DNA of 64,000 bases from Ixodes scapularis (GCF_016920785.2 NW_024609839.1:6474196-6538195); one strand, 5' to 3'; positions 35,365-45,992 are shown, counted from the stretch's first letter. Translations and numbers: made by a program. The notes: a model not told the origin generated them from the letters alone.

Positions 35365-35833
35365 TTGGGGTGTCGCGAACTTTTGTCGAACCGGATTTTT
35401 AGGTCGAACTTTTGGGGTTCGACTCGTTCGAACCGGTTCGACAGACCTTCGAACTCTTAGCCAGATTCGATCGGCTCGACTTTGTGGACAGTGTGGTCAG
35501 ACCTTGATACAAGCATGTCTGGGTTTGCAGAATTTGATTTTATGCGAAGGGTTATTTTAATTGTATGAACAGTTGCAATTGAAAGGAACTAATTCTGATC
35601 ACTGAAGATGGTAATAACTTAATTTTTTGTACTGTATTAACTAAAATAACCATTCACTGCTGCCCTTGGTATATCCCTTAGCCATCACCATCCAATCCGA
35701 GGTCAACTGGCCAGGCTGTCGCGCATGCGCATGGTAGTCGAACATGAGTCGAACCTTTGTCAAACTTTTCACACTAAGTTGGAAAAAGCGAACCTGGTCG
35801 AACTCGTACCTCAACAGGTTCGCGACACCCCTG
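35365..35833. mobile_element. hAT-type MITE (469 bp) rich in GTCGAAC
   Basis: The right end is the complement of CAGGGGTGTCGCGAACC and the left end is TTGGGGTGTCGCGAAC. The flanks ATAGTTAC (35357-35364) and ATCGTTAC (35834-35841) form an 8-bp duplication with one mismatch. The CAGGG start and 8-bp duplication indicate hAT. Multiple GTCGAAC motifs lie near both ends. No transposase. Confidence 0.83.
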
Positions 35834-35969
35834 ATCGTTACTTTTCGTTACTTTCATCCAGCATCGGTGTCACTTTGACAAATAATTATTTTTTAGAGCA
35901 TTATTATCATTGGGCGCGTTAAGTCCGGGGCGCGAGAATTTACCGCTCCTTTCACTAAACGGACAGGAG

Positions 35970-36610
35970 TGCCGCCGGAGACTGACTCTCAAGCGCGCTC
36001 TTCGTGCACCGAGAATTTCTTCGTTCGTGCATCTCGCCTGAAAAAAGAACTCATCTGTCAAACTGTAACGTGCCAGTAGCACAGCGAGAAAAAAAGGTTG
36101 TCGAGATCAGGAGACATTCGGACCGCTCTGCCCCTTTTCTAATGCTTATCCCAGCGAATAAAGATATTTCGATTTGAAAGCCAAGACATCAGTGAGCATC
36201 GAGGAAAAGGTTTGTTCAAGCGTGTTGCCTGAAAACGAATTGATCTATCGAATGAGCGTGCCGATAGCTAGGCGACAGGAAAGTTGCGATGAAAAGACAG
36301 ACCGCTGCCGTGCTTAGAATGCTTAGCCCAGCCGTAGCGAATAGAGATTGGAAAGCCGAGACATCAGTTAGCGTTGCGGGAAAGGTTTGGTCATGCATCT
36401 CGCCTAAAAACGAATTCATCTATCGTACGGTACGTGCCGAGAGCTCAGCGACAGAAAACTTGAGATGAGATGGCAGTCGGAACGCTTGCTGCTTAGCCCA
36501 GCGAATCAAGATACTTTGATTGGAAAGCCGAAACATATCAGTTTAGTGTTGCGGGAAAGGTTTGTTCATGCATATCGCCTAAAAACGAATAAGCCATTTG
36601 CTGTTGGCGA
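35970..36610 (+). repeat. Diverged tandem repeat, about 170-190-bp period, 3.5 units
   Basis: Units share a CGCCTGAAAACGAA segment (about 36036, 36225, 36403, 36577), GTGCCGANAGCNCAGCGACAG, CTTAGCCCAGCGAATA and AAAGCCGAGACATCAG. Copies differ by many substitutions and short indels, unlike the homogeneous array at 32613. Confidence 0.75.
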
Positions 36611-36664
36611 CGTGAGCGATCGAAAGTGTCGCTGTGATCGGTCTTCCACGATAGGCCGAATGCT

Positions 36665-36885
36665 GACTATGACGTCAGCGAAGGATATCTCATCGACGGA
36701 AGTGAGAGGAATGGAAGAACTTCAAATTTTGACGGTGTTGACAGTGTTGGTATGAGAGTGCTATGATTTCAAGCTTCCACCATGCTCTTTACAAACCCCT
36801 TCAAAGTTGTTGTTCACAAGGTAATGACGTCACGAAAGGTAACCAGGAGGGCGCCACCAAAAGATCTCGCCGCCAATATTACCCA
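36665..36885 (+). repeat. Dispersed repeat R2, copy 2
   Basis: Homologous to 27375-27600, same orientation. It is followed at about 36890-37090 by a pair of inverted segments (GGGATTGGTGTTCCACGCG and its complement), suggesting a small foldback. Confidence 0.65.
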
Positions 36886-37094
36886 AGCATCAAGGAGAAT
36901 GCAGGGATTGGTGTTCCACGCGCCACACGTGCACGCCTTCCCCGTAGAAAAGATTCGAAGTAAACAACCAAAATAAAGCGTTGGCGAACGCGCGTGTAAG
37001 ATGCCGTGTTTTCTCGGTATTTGCTTTGGAAAAGTTACTACTGCAGAGGCCAGCACGTGCAGCGCGTGGAACACCAATCCCTGCATCCTCCTTG

Positions 37095-38430
37095 ATGCGC
37101 GGGTAATATAGCTATAGGTCTATTGGCGTGCTATCGAACGACGGTGTGCCGGTGTCGGCGTAGCTTCCGTCTTGAGCTGCGAGACGGAACCACGGAATCT
37201 GACAAATCGAAGGGTTTCCTGCATCGGCGAGCAGGTTCAAGAATGTTGTCGTTAATTTAAATCGGAACAGTAGGCATGGTCAATAAATACATCGGCCAAG
37301 GTAACTCTCCACATATGTGGACGAAGCGAGTCTTGAAACCTTTCAGGAATATTTAAACGTTCGTAGAAATTTCATAACGACGCCGTCTCTTATGCTTCAG
37401 ACTCTGCCGCTCCACGCGGACCTAATTAATTTATCATCGAAACAATTTCGGCTTATGCCACCCGTATCCAGGAGAAGCCGGGTTCGTCATAACCGTGCGG
37501 TCGGAAGGAGCTCGTGGGGCTCATCGATAGTTTCGGGCCGTGTTCCAAAATTCACTCGATCTCACTCTAGGATAAAGTTTCCGTACCTTAGCGTTTGAAA
37601 AGCTACCCGCGTCCAGCGTTCCTCTATTTTTGTTGTCACGTGACAAAAGCCGCCAGGGTGACTCGGGTAACTCGGATCCATCCGAGTAGATTTGGGACGC
37701 AGTCTCGGTGTGTCGCGCTCCTGTACGCCAAGCGCTGTTTAGTTGCTGCGCTCGGAGTCGAAGTAAACGAGTGCCCACTCTTACAAAAGCCTAGACGGCT
37801 GGCGACTCGAAAAAGGTTATTTAGGTGGCAGTTGCTGATCGTTAGCTACGACTCGGAACTCTTTTTTCTCTTTTGTTAGGAAGATTTGAAGGTCGGCGTC
37901 TTTTGGCGCTCACCGGCTACCGCTGACCTGCCTGCTCCATCTAACGGCCGCTCTGAGCTACCCCGCTCTTCCGCTGCTTCACGTTCGCTCCCATAGATGT
38001 CGCCAGTAGTCGCAGAGGATCCCCGAGCAGTGATGTTTCGCATTTATTGTTTTGTTTTTTTCTTTTCGTCCATGGAATCTACGAAGAAAGGAAGGGCCGC
38101 CTTCCAACCTTACCCGCGCACCTTCTTTTTCTGCTCTCCCTATCATTTCATTTCCAATGGGCGTTTCGTAGATGGTACGCAAGAGCGTTGCAAGCGGGGC
38201 TGGTGCCGTCGAGCACGGACACGCGCTAGCAGGGGCTCGCTATCCGCGGCGTACGAACTACGGAAAGCAGTGTCGAACCGGAACCGAACCGAAAACCCGA
38301 AGCGAACCTTTACTTTTAGCTGGAACTGAACCGAAGCGAAATCTCCGCCGTCCATCTTGGCTCTTCACCAGAAAAATATATAACGGTAACCAGCTCAAAA
38401 CGGCTCGCGGCAGCTGTTTTTTTTTTCTTT

Positions 38431-38461
<31 letters not shown>

Positions 38462-38770
38462 TAACGTTACAAAATAATATTCAGGAGAAAAAAGAAATGG
38501 TAGAGATCTGTATTTCTATGTATTGATGAGAAATTGTGGGTTTTCGGCAACAAATCACTCTTCGCAGGCGTCCTCCTTGACAGAGTGCTTGGGGATACCC
38601 CGACTATGGGGAGAATTATCTCCTCAAGGCGGCGTCGTGAGACGGCCCGTTGGAAATCCCGCCCCGCCGGTATCCGTGCCTCCAGATGGCGTCTAAGAAC
38701 GCCTGAAGCTCGGTAATGTCGTGTTCAAGCATGGTCATCGTGTGTCTTTCCGCGTGTGTGGACCTTTGCC
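37095..38770. other. No recognisable gene; (TA)n microsatellite
   Basis: A TA repeat lies at 38431-38453. Short open frames on both strands have no domain signature. Confidence 0.4.
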
Positions 38771-38773
38771 TCC

Positions 38774-39040
38774 CTTCTGGAGCCAGAGTTGCGCGTCTGT
38801 TTTCCACGTGCCGCCGCGCCGCTATTCGCCGAGATCCTACCACGTGAGGAACAGGATCAAATGCCGTGCAGGAAAGTAGACGCCGGCGTACGTTCCCCTG
38901 CTTTTGAGCGCCGCGCCGCTATTCGCCAAATTGAGTCACGTGGGGAGCAGGATCACCATGCCGTGCAGGAAAGACGACGCTACGGGGATGAACGCGCAAG
39001 TCTGGCTTCCGCAGGGAGCCTATACAGGAACTCTTGGGCC
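38774..39040. mobile_element. Foldback MITE family F1, copy 1
   Basis: It starts within GGAGCCAGAGTTGCGCG and ends with CGCGCAAGTCTGGCTTCCG and TATACAGGAACTC, as at 60012-60310. Internally GCCGCTATTCGCC and CATGCCGTGCAGGAAAG are duplicated in direct order. No coding. Confidence 0.65.
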
Positions 39041-39099
39041 TCTGGCTTTTTGGTCTCTTAGAGTGCCTTCATACACACGCGCGCCTATGCAGGCACCCT

Positions 39100-40150
39100 A
39101 TGGTCTCTCGCAACACAGCGCCATCTCGTGAGTCTCGGGCGTGTTTGCGCAGCCAAAGCACGAGGAAAAGTCGCTCACCCGGTTCCGGGGTGCTTAGAAA
39201 GCTGCATCAGGGTGCGCTCACAAAGAAGTGAGTTCACGCCTTGGATCAACATGGGAGCGAGGGAAGCGTGTCCTTTAATATAAAGACAAGGAAGACCCAA
39301 GGATTGTTTCAATCAAAGGCGGGAAGGAAACGATAGAAAATGGAGAAGATTGGATCGCGTATGCAAAACCGATTTGCTTTCTTTTTTTTTTAGTTTGTTT
39401 GATTTTTTTTTTTTTTTTTCGTGCTCCGCGTTTTTTTGGCGACATTGGTGATATGAATAGGGGTGGGCTCGCCTGTCATGTTCGGCGTCTTTTGTCACGT
39501 AGAATAATGTCATTAATATTAATGCCACCAGTGACGGCGGAAGGGTGGATCTCGCTTGTCGTTTGATACACAATGCGAGGACACCCTATCCTACGTTGTG
39601 CTTTGTGCGAAGGCACTCTACGGAGTCGGAGCGGTACCGCCCGTAAGCCACCTAAAAATCGGATGTTCTATTTTTATTTTTTGTTAATATAAAGGTAGAC
39701 GGGATTTTTTAAGCTCGCGTAAACGTGATGGACGTTTTTGTTGCCTTTTTTTTTTTTTTTCTAGTTGCATCTTGGCGAAAGCTGAAAGGGGCAAAAACCA
39801 CGAACGGGTTATTTTTTGCCTATATGCCGTGTCCTTTTATTGTTGTCTCTCGAAGATGCGTATCGAATTCCAGTTAAAAATTTATGTTCTATATAACAAA
39901 CCAGCCTTATTCTAAAAAAAAAAAAAAAAAAAAAGAAGAAAGAAACCTGTAGCTACCATTTTTTTATAGTGATTAATTTTTGAGAGGACTGATAGTGAAT
40001 ACGGCAAGTACTCTTGGGAGAATAGGATTAGATTGCATGCGGGAAGGCGTTTCACGTGACTGAGCTCCTTGTAAGAACGTGCTCCCGTGGCCCCACCTAA
40101 AGGAATGCAAAAAAGCAAATATTTGTGTGTATGTTTATACAGCCGGAAGC
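39100..40150. other. No recognisable gene; homopolymer tracts
   Basis: T runs at about 39380-39420 and 39748-39765 and an A run at about 39915-39935. No domain or element end is supported. Confidence 0.4.
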
Positions 40151-40156
40151 TAGTCT

Positions 40157-40345
40157 GTATCGGTGAGCGTCTGGTGTCTCAGCTATAGATGAGCGATTTA
40201 GCCAGTGCGGTAAATCCGCTAACCAGGGGTCTTTAACCTGCATCACGCAGTACAGTGGTACACGACCGCACGCCGGTGCGATGCTCATTTAGAGCGGAAC
40301 TGGCAGGGGTGGGGATTGAGCCCAGGATCCCTGGGTTCTGTAGCG
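40157..40345 (-). repeat. SINE-like dispersed repeat
   Basis: On the minus strand it reads CAGAACCCAGGGATCCTGGG, CTCAATCCCCACCCC, GAGCATCGCACCGGCG and CAGGTTAAAGACCCC. Related segments lie at 18290-18430 and, more distantly, near 28900 and 31140. The type resembles common chelicerate SINE sequences; this assignment is from memory. Confidence 0.45.
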
Positions 40346-40499
40346 CGAGTTCCTACTTCTTCCTCCTTAGCTTTAATCCTCAAGTCTCAAATGCAAATTG
40401 TGAAATCACGTCGTCGTGACATTCTTCGGCACCGGTGCGATGACTCCTAGCTTCCACCGTGCTTTTTATGCACCATAGAACTTGTCATTCCCCAGTGAC

Positions 40500-40875
40500 A
40501 GTAAGTTCCGTCAGGGCACTCATTGGCCACGAACGCGAATCCAAATATTCGTCGACGGATTGATTGTTGACCAGCGCATACGTCCGAGTGACGCAGTTCT
40601 CGTGTCCAATGCGTGAGCTGGGATCGGCTGACGTCAGGATGGCACCGCTGACGCGCTTTGGGAACCTCGGATGTATCATAGTGAAAAGGCGGGGAGCTTT
40701 CGAAGGCAAGAAGGTACAAAATAGTCCGCTATATTTTCAAATGTTCGTACCGGAAAGCTGGCTTTCGACTTTCTACCCTCTTCCTTTTGGCCAACTCAAC
40801 GATATGCGATTAGTAAAGTCCCAATTTAAAATCATTCATCCCAGCCCTAAATTTGTTTCATGGCCCCTTTGAAGG
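40500..40875 (+). repeat. Composite of two dispersed repeats
   Basis: 40500-40625 matches 7935-8200 (opposite strand), and 40640-40875 matches the right half of the TTAA-flanked element at 9851-10535, including its terminal GTTTCATGGCCCCTTT. The left terminus is missing. Confidence 0.6.
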
Positions 40876-41059
40876 GATGATGAACGGAACATTTCAGTGT
40901 CGATAATAAACGGCGCACAAACTTTTCATGAGTCAGCAGCCCCTAAAATGCGCAAGCTCACGCAACGATTTGACACGCATCGTTTCGTTGCGCTGTGATG
41001 CGCAACGAAACTTCACCGTTGAATGAACAGCGAAACCGGTGAATTGACTGTCTTCGAGT

Positions 41060-41081
41060 TTATTTATTTATTTATTTATTG
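41060..41081. repeat. (TTTA)n 3' tail of the CR1-like LINE
   Basis: About five TTTA units mark the 3' terminus of the element, which reads (AATA)n on its coding strand. Confidence 0.85.
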
Positions 41082-41231
41082 ATACCCTTCAGGGCCCGAA
41101 GGCATTACAGAAGGGGGGTGGGCATAGCTACAATATACAAACAAAAGAAATATACCTAACTAGTGAGTTAAACAGGACAAAAATATAATTTGAAACAATA
41201 TATACACAAACAAATTCACTTAACAAGGGAG

Positions 41232-44045
41232 TTATAGAGGATGCAAAAAATAATTGTAGACAGCAATTCGAAAATCAGAGCTCTCGGCAATCTCGACTAC
41301 AGCTGCGGGAAGGCGATTCCAGTCCAGTGACGTTTTGGGCAAAAAAGACTGAAAAAAACGTGATGTGTGACAGTGAGCAATGCCAACTTTATATCGATGG
41401 TCGACGCGCGATGAGATATAAGACGGTTGTATTAACAAAAGCTGGCGCATTGACGTGTTAAGATAATGGATCTTGTGAAATAAGCACAAGCGTGACACTT
41501 TCCTGCGAAGAGAGAGATCAGGTAAGCAGAGATTGAATTTCATTGCTGATACGCTGGATGTTCGGTGATAGTTATGCAGTATGAATCGAGCAGAACGGTT
41601 TTGAATGGCTTCAAGTGATGACGCAAGTGTTATACCAGGGTCCCATATAGCTGCGGCGTATTCAAGTTTACTTCGAACCAAAGACTTGTAAAGAAGTAGT
41701 TTTAAAGAGGTGGAAGCAAGAGAGAAGTTTCTTTTAAGATAGCCTAACATGCGGTTTGCATTGTTGATTACGTATTGAATGTGAGTATCCCAGGAGAGGT
41801 TATTTGTTATATGCACACCGAGATATTTATATGATAAGACAGAATCAAGGACAACGCCGCTAATATTGTAAGAATGGCATGTGTTCATTTGATGTGATAC
41901 TCTCATGGATTTGCATTTGTTAATGTTAAGTTTCATATTCCATGAGTCACACCACCGGGAAATGCTGTCAAGGTCTGACTGAAGAGAATGAATATCAGAA
42001 TCATTGGTTATTTCCCTGTAGATGACACAGTCATCTGCAAATAAGCCAATGGATGAAGAAACATGAGTAGGTAAATCATTAATATAAATAAGAAATAAAA
42101 GAGGACCTAGTACGGAACCTTGGGGAACGCCTGAACTTACTGGTGAATGATCTGAGTTGCAGCCATTAACATGAACAAATTGTGAGCGGTTAGTTAAAAA
42201 AGACTCAATCCAAGCAAGAATATGGGGTTCTATGTTAAGGACAGTGAGTTTATGAAGAAGAAGCCGGTGTGAAACTTTGTCGAATGCTTTTGAGAAGTCT
42301 AAAAATACACAATCTACCGCGGAAGAACGATCAAGAGCGACATGAAGATTGTGAGTAAGTGTTAACAATTGAGATTCGCACGAAAATAGTTTCCTAAATC
42401 CATGTTGAGCCGGGGTGAAAAAAGACTTAGAATTAAGGAAAGCAACAAGATGAGAATAAATTATGTGTTCCAGAAGTTTGCAGGGGATGCTCGTTAATGA
42501 AATCGGACGATAATTACTCAGGCTAGATTTATCGCCACTTTTATGGACCGGAATCACCTTCCCCACCTTCCAGTCCTCGGGAAGAGTACCAAGATTGAGA
42601 GATTGCTGGAAAAGCTTAGTTAGAATAACAGAAGAGTACATTTTAGTGTTTTTTAAAAATTTTGAGTTTATATTGTCAGTGCCAGATGATGAGGATAGTT
42701 TAAGGCCATCAATAATATTGACAATGCCACCACACTCTATAGTAATGGAATCCATAGTGCAAAAGTTTGATGGGAGCAAATCAGGGTAGTCAAGAACGTT
42801 GGGGCTGGAAAAGGAGTCGACGAACATTTCATTTAGCGCGGATGCACACTCCCTCTCTGGTATCTCTTCCCCGTCCGAGTTGGTAAGCCTTACACCAGGT
42901 TTTTCGCAGGGGTTCACAACATTCTAAAACTGACGAGGATTGTTGAGCAACATTGCTGGCAAAGTACTTCCGAAGAAATGCTGTTTGGCTTCACTGACGG
43001 TAGTTTTATATAAAGCAGCGACGGAGCGATATGCCGCCCAGCGTACATCAGCAATTGATGAAGCGGATAACTTCGCAGAGCGAAACAACCGTTTCTTTTT
43101 GTTTGAAAGCCTTCTGAGCGCTCCATTGAACCATGGGGATCGAGTGGAAGAACGAATAGTTCGCACAGGAATGTACATGTTCGTAAGGGAATTCACTTTG
43201 TCTTTAAATAAACACCAATTAGCCTCGACGGAACGCTCGGAAAAGTTGCACAGATATTCCGCCAAAAACGAACCCATATCGTTGTTGATGGCTGTAAAAT
43301 CAGCATGAGCATAGTCAAATATGCGTTTAACACTTTTCGACGATTTACACTTTGGGATATTTAAGGAGAATAGCAAAAAAGAATGATCACTAAGACCGGG
43401 TAAATAAGTGAGAGGGGAAATAAGTTCACTTGACGTGGTTAACACTAGATCTAATATAGTGGCTGTAGAATTAGTAACCCGTGTAGGCTGCACTACTGTC
43501 TGCGAAAAGCTAAAATCGGTACAGAAGTTTAAAAAATCATTACTCTCTGTAGAAAATGGGTTAAGGAAAGGGCTGTCGCTTGTCCATACAATGTTTGGGT
43601 AATTGAAGTCTCCCAAGAGTATTACAGGAACATTTGGGAAGCGTACATGGACCGCGTTAACGGCATCGTGAAGCTCGGCAACAAAATTGGCGCTCTTTGT
43701 GGGAGGGCGATAGCAGACACCCAAAACATACTTGTTATAATTTATACAAACAGAAACCCAAATTATCTCGAGGTCGGAGACCACATTAATGCAGGATGAC
43801 GAAATAGAATCGGCGACAGCAATAAGAACACCGCCTCCAGCCCTACTCCTTCTATCTTGGCGATATATATTAAAGTGTTTTTTACAGGGAAAAATTTCAG
43901 AGTTCCGGATTTTGCTTGTTAACCAGGTTTCAGTAAGAACAACTATGTCAGCACTAGATGAGTCGATAATCGAACACAAGTCCTCTTTTTTGGGAACAAC
44001 ACTCCTGATATTGGTAAACAGAACGGAAACGTTATCACGAGGCAA
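41232..44045 (-). pseudogene. CR1-like LINE ORF2: endonuclease plus reverse transcriptase, one nonsense codon
   Basis: This enzyme nicks the target and copies the LINE RNA. Counting from 44045, the APE-type endonuclease shows TNIRS (residues 11-15), LTETW with catalytic Glu (37-41), GDFN (145-148) and SDH with catalytic His (219-221). After residue 373 (NPRQF) a TAG at 42924-42926 interrupts the frame, which then continues unchanged for 561 codons plus two. In this second segment RT motifs are LPEDWK, YRPISL, FLDFSKAFD (205-213), SGVPQGSVLGP (262-272), the catalytic FADD (293-296) and YLGVHI, followed by a long thumb/C-terminal domain ending in DWNRLPAAVV. Related LINEs have Trp in the interrupted position (FW-N-NP), so TGG-to-TAG mutation is likely. 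No ATG precedes TNIRS; the first plausible codon at 44045 is TTG. Confidence 0.92.
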
Positions 44046-44078
44046 GGGTTGAAGATAACCACCACCCCGCGCGGCATG

Positions 44079-45989
44079 CTATTGCAGATTTGATATCGGG
44101 GAAGGATTTCCATTTACTTGGTCATCGGAGACAAGTGCGATGGAATTGCTTTTAGTTGTTAAATGAATACTGTTGGTTAAGTGATCATAACTGTAGCACT
44201 CTCCGTTATCTAAAAGTTTGTTATACCTCAGCTTGAAGGTTGAGTTTAGAGAGATACCGAACTCCACAAGTTTTTTCCTAGCCTGGCGCGTCGCGGGGCA
44301 GAAGTCCTCACTGACCGGTGTTCCTGCAGATTTTAGTTTGGAGCGGGAGACTAAAATTTTTTCTCTCAGCTTATACGAAGAAAACTTCACAATGACAGGT
44401 CTACATTTTTCAACCGTGAAAGAGCCGAGTCTATGCGTTCGCTCAAAGTCTCCTGGGGCAATTTGAAGGTCAACCGTACGTTGAAGTATGCCAACTATTT
44501 TATTTTCCGTTTCCGCCCATGTCTCTGACCTTGAATCGTCCACACCATAGAACAGCAGGTTTTCACGCCGTGATCTATCCTCAAAGTCGTCCAAACGGTT
44601 ACGCAGGGAGGTGTTTTCTTGTTGTACAGAGGAAACCATTTTCCGTGTTTCAACCAGTTCTTTCTGAGTTGACTCGAGGGCAGATGTTTCTGATTCAACC
44701 ACTTCAAGTCTTTTGCCAAAATCTGCGATTTTTTTTTCAATCGAAGCTTGGTTCAGCTTTATTTCATTAACTGTTTGGATAAGGTTAGACTGACCATTTT
44801 CAATTTTAACTGAACGCTTGCCTAGGTCTTGTAGCAAAGTAAACATCTGGTTAAATTGTATCACTTGGGCCTCCGACATCGGTCCCGGGTTAAGTTCCAC
44901 ATCACCGGCCAACTCTAACAGCACCGTGCGAAAGAAATAAAGACAGTCGGCCAGAATACACAGAATTGTGCCAGGGCACGGCAGCACTAAAAAAACAACA
45001 TAATGTCTCTTAAATACGTCAATGAGATAGCACTTTTTACTAACCTGCACGATAACAGGAAGAAGTTTAGCCGACATGCCTCGGCTCGCGCTGCCGTGCC
45101 CACTGGTGAAGTCGTGATGGGCAGATTCTTTTGTAGACGATGGCCCTGGCGTCGATGTCACGAAGCCGAAAAGAATGTGGTCCATGTGACGAAAGTTGGG
45201 TACTGCGCCGAATCCATGTTGTGTAGATGACGCATCAGGAATGGGAGCGCGTCCGTCGGCGATCAGTAGAAGCTGCACGATAACAGGAAGAAGTTTAGCC
45301 GACATGCCTCGGCTCGCGCTGCCGTGCCCACTGGTGAAGTCGTGATGGGCAGATTCTTTTGTAGACGATGGCCCTGGCGTCGATGTCACGAAGCCGAAAA
45401 GAATGTGGTCCATGTGACGAAAGTGGGGTACTGCGCCGAATCCATGTTGTGTAGATGACGCATCAGGAATGGGAGCGCGTCCGTCGGCGATCAGTAGAAG
45501 CTGCACGATAACAGGAAGAAGTTTAGCCGACATGCCTCGGCTCGCGCTGCCGTGCCCACTGGTGAAGTCGTGATGGGCAGATTCTTTTGTAGACGATGGC
45601 CCTGGCGTCGATGTCACGAAGCCGAAAAGAATGTGGTCCATGTGACGAAAGTGGGGTACTGCGCCGAATCCATGTTGTGTAGATGACGCATCAGGAATGG
45701 GAGCGCGTCCGTCGGCGATCAGTAGAAGCTGCACGATAACAGGAAGAAGTTCAGCCGACATGCCTCGGCTCGCGCTGCCGTGCCCACTGGTGAAGTCGTG
45801 ATGGGCAGATTCTTTTGTAGACGATGGCCCTGGCGTCGATGTCACGAAGCCGAAAAGAATGTGGTCCATGTGACGAAAGTGGGGTACTGCGCCGAATCCA
45901 TGTTGTGTAGATGACGCATCAGGAATGGGAGCGCGTCCGTCGGCGATCAGTAGAAGCTGCACGATAACAGGAAGAAGTTTAGCCGACAT
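44079..45989 (-). CDS. CR1-like LINE ORF1 with 2A ribosome-skipping motif
   Basis: The 636-codon open frame has three parts. Residues 1-304 are four 76-residue repeats encoded by the 5' monomers and may be non-coding in practice; an in-frame Met at residue 305 (45077) could be the real start. Residues about 330-354 are hydrophobic (YVVFLVLPCPGTILCILADC). They run into LLELAGDVELNPGP, which matches the 2A consensus D(V/I)ExNPGP; skipping would separate Gly369 from Pro370 (44883/44882). Residues 370-636 form the RNA-binding protein: a coiled coil (about 390-460: IEKKIADFGKRLEVVE, LRNRLDDFEDRSRRENLLFYG), then an RRM-like region (RTHRLG, RPVIVKFSSYKLREKIL) as in LINE ORF1 proteins. The frame ends with TAG at 44081-44079, and ORF2 follows 33 bp later in the same frame. 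Known biology: some CR1 and other APE-type LINEs use 2A in ORF1, and an upstream hydrophobic segment can alter targeting. Confidence 0.88.
   Translation of the reverse strand: MSAKLLPVIVQLLLIADGRAPIPDASSTQHGFGAVPHFRHMDHILFGFVTSTPGPSSTKESAHHDFTSGHGSASRGMSAELLPVIVQLLLIADGRAPIPDASSTQHGFGAVPHFRHMDHILFGFVTSTPGPSSTKESAHHDFTSGHGSASRGMSAKLLPVIVQLLLIADGRAPIPDASSTQHGFGAVPHFRHMDHILFGFVTSTPGPSSTKESAHHDFTSGHGSASRGMSAKLLPVIVQLLLIADGRAPIPDASSTQHGFGAVPNFRHMDHILFGFVTSTPGPSSTKESAHHDFTSGHGSASRGMSAKLLPVIVQVSKKCYLIDVFKRHYVVFLVLPCPGTILCILADCLYFFRTVLLELAGDVELNPGPMSEAQVIQFNQMFTLLQDLGKRSVKIENGQSNLIQTVNEIKLNQASIEKKIADFGKRLEVVESETSALESTQKELVETRKMVSSVQQENTSLRNRLDDFEDRSRRENLLFYGVDDSRSETWAETENKIVGILQRTVDLQIAPGDFERTHRLGSFTVEKCRPVIVKFSSYKLREKILVSRSKLKSAGTPVSEDFCPATRQARKKLVEFGISLNSTFKLRYNKLLDNGECYSYDHLTNSIHLTTKSNSIALVSDDQVNGNPSPISNLQ
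45045..45989 (-). repeat. 5' tandem monomers of the CR1-like LINE (4 x 228 bp plus 33 bp)
   Basis: Four 228-bp units plus a 33-bp partial unit, all nearly identical, lie upstream of the unique ORF1 sequence. Divergence from the monomer begins exactly after GTGCAG, where the unique sequence reads GTTAGT, a splice-donor-like hexamer. The period is a multiple of three, so the array stays open. By analogy with mouse L1 monomers, the units may carry the promoter; this is inference. Confidence 0.9.
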
Positions 45990-45992
45990 GAC

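Larger units (their letters stand above)
41059..45992 (-). mobile_element. Nearly intact CR1-like LINE (about 4.9 kb)
   Basis: On the minus strand, 5' to 3', it has tandem 228-bp monomers (45989-45045), ORF1 with a 2A motif (to 44079), ORF2 with endonuclease then RT (44045-41232), a short 3' UTR, and a terminal (AATA)n tail at about 41081-41060 preceded by TGAAGGGTATC. Lack of poly(A) with a short tandem tail is typical of the CR1/L2 group. ORF1 and ORF2 lie in the same frame, separated by TAG. There is one disabling nonsense codon in ORF2. No clear target duplication is seen, as usual for this group. Confidence 0.92.

Noticed and set aside
42924..42926. Programmed TAG readthrough between endonuclease and RT
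   Set aside because: The neighbouring residues (F-stop-N-V-V-N-P) match a position that is Trp in related LINEs, so a TGG-to-TAG mutation is simpler.
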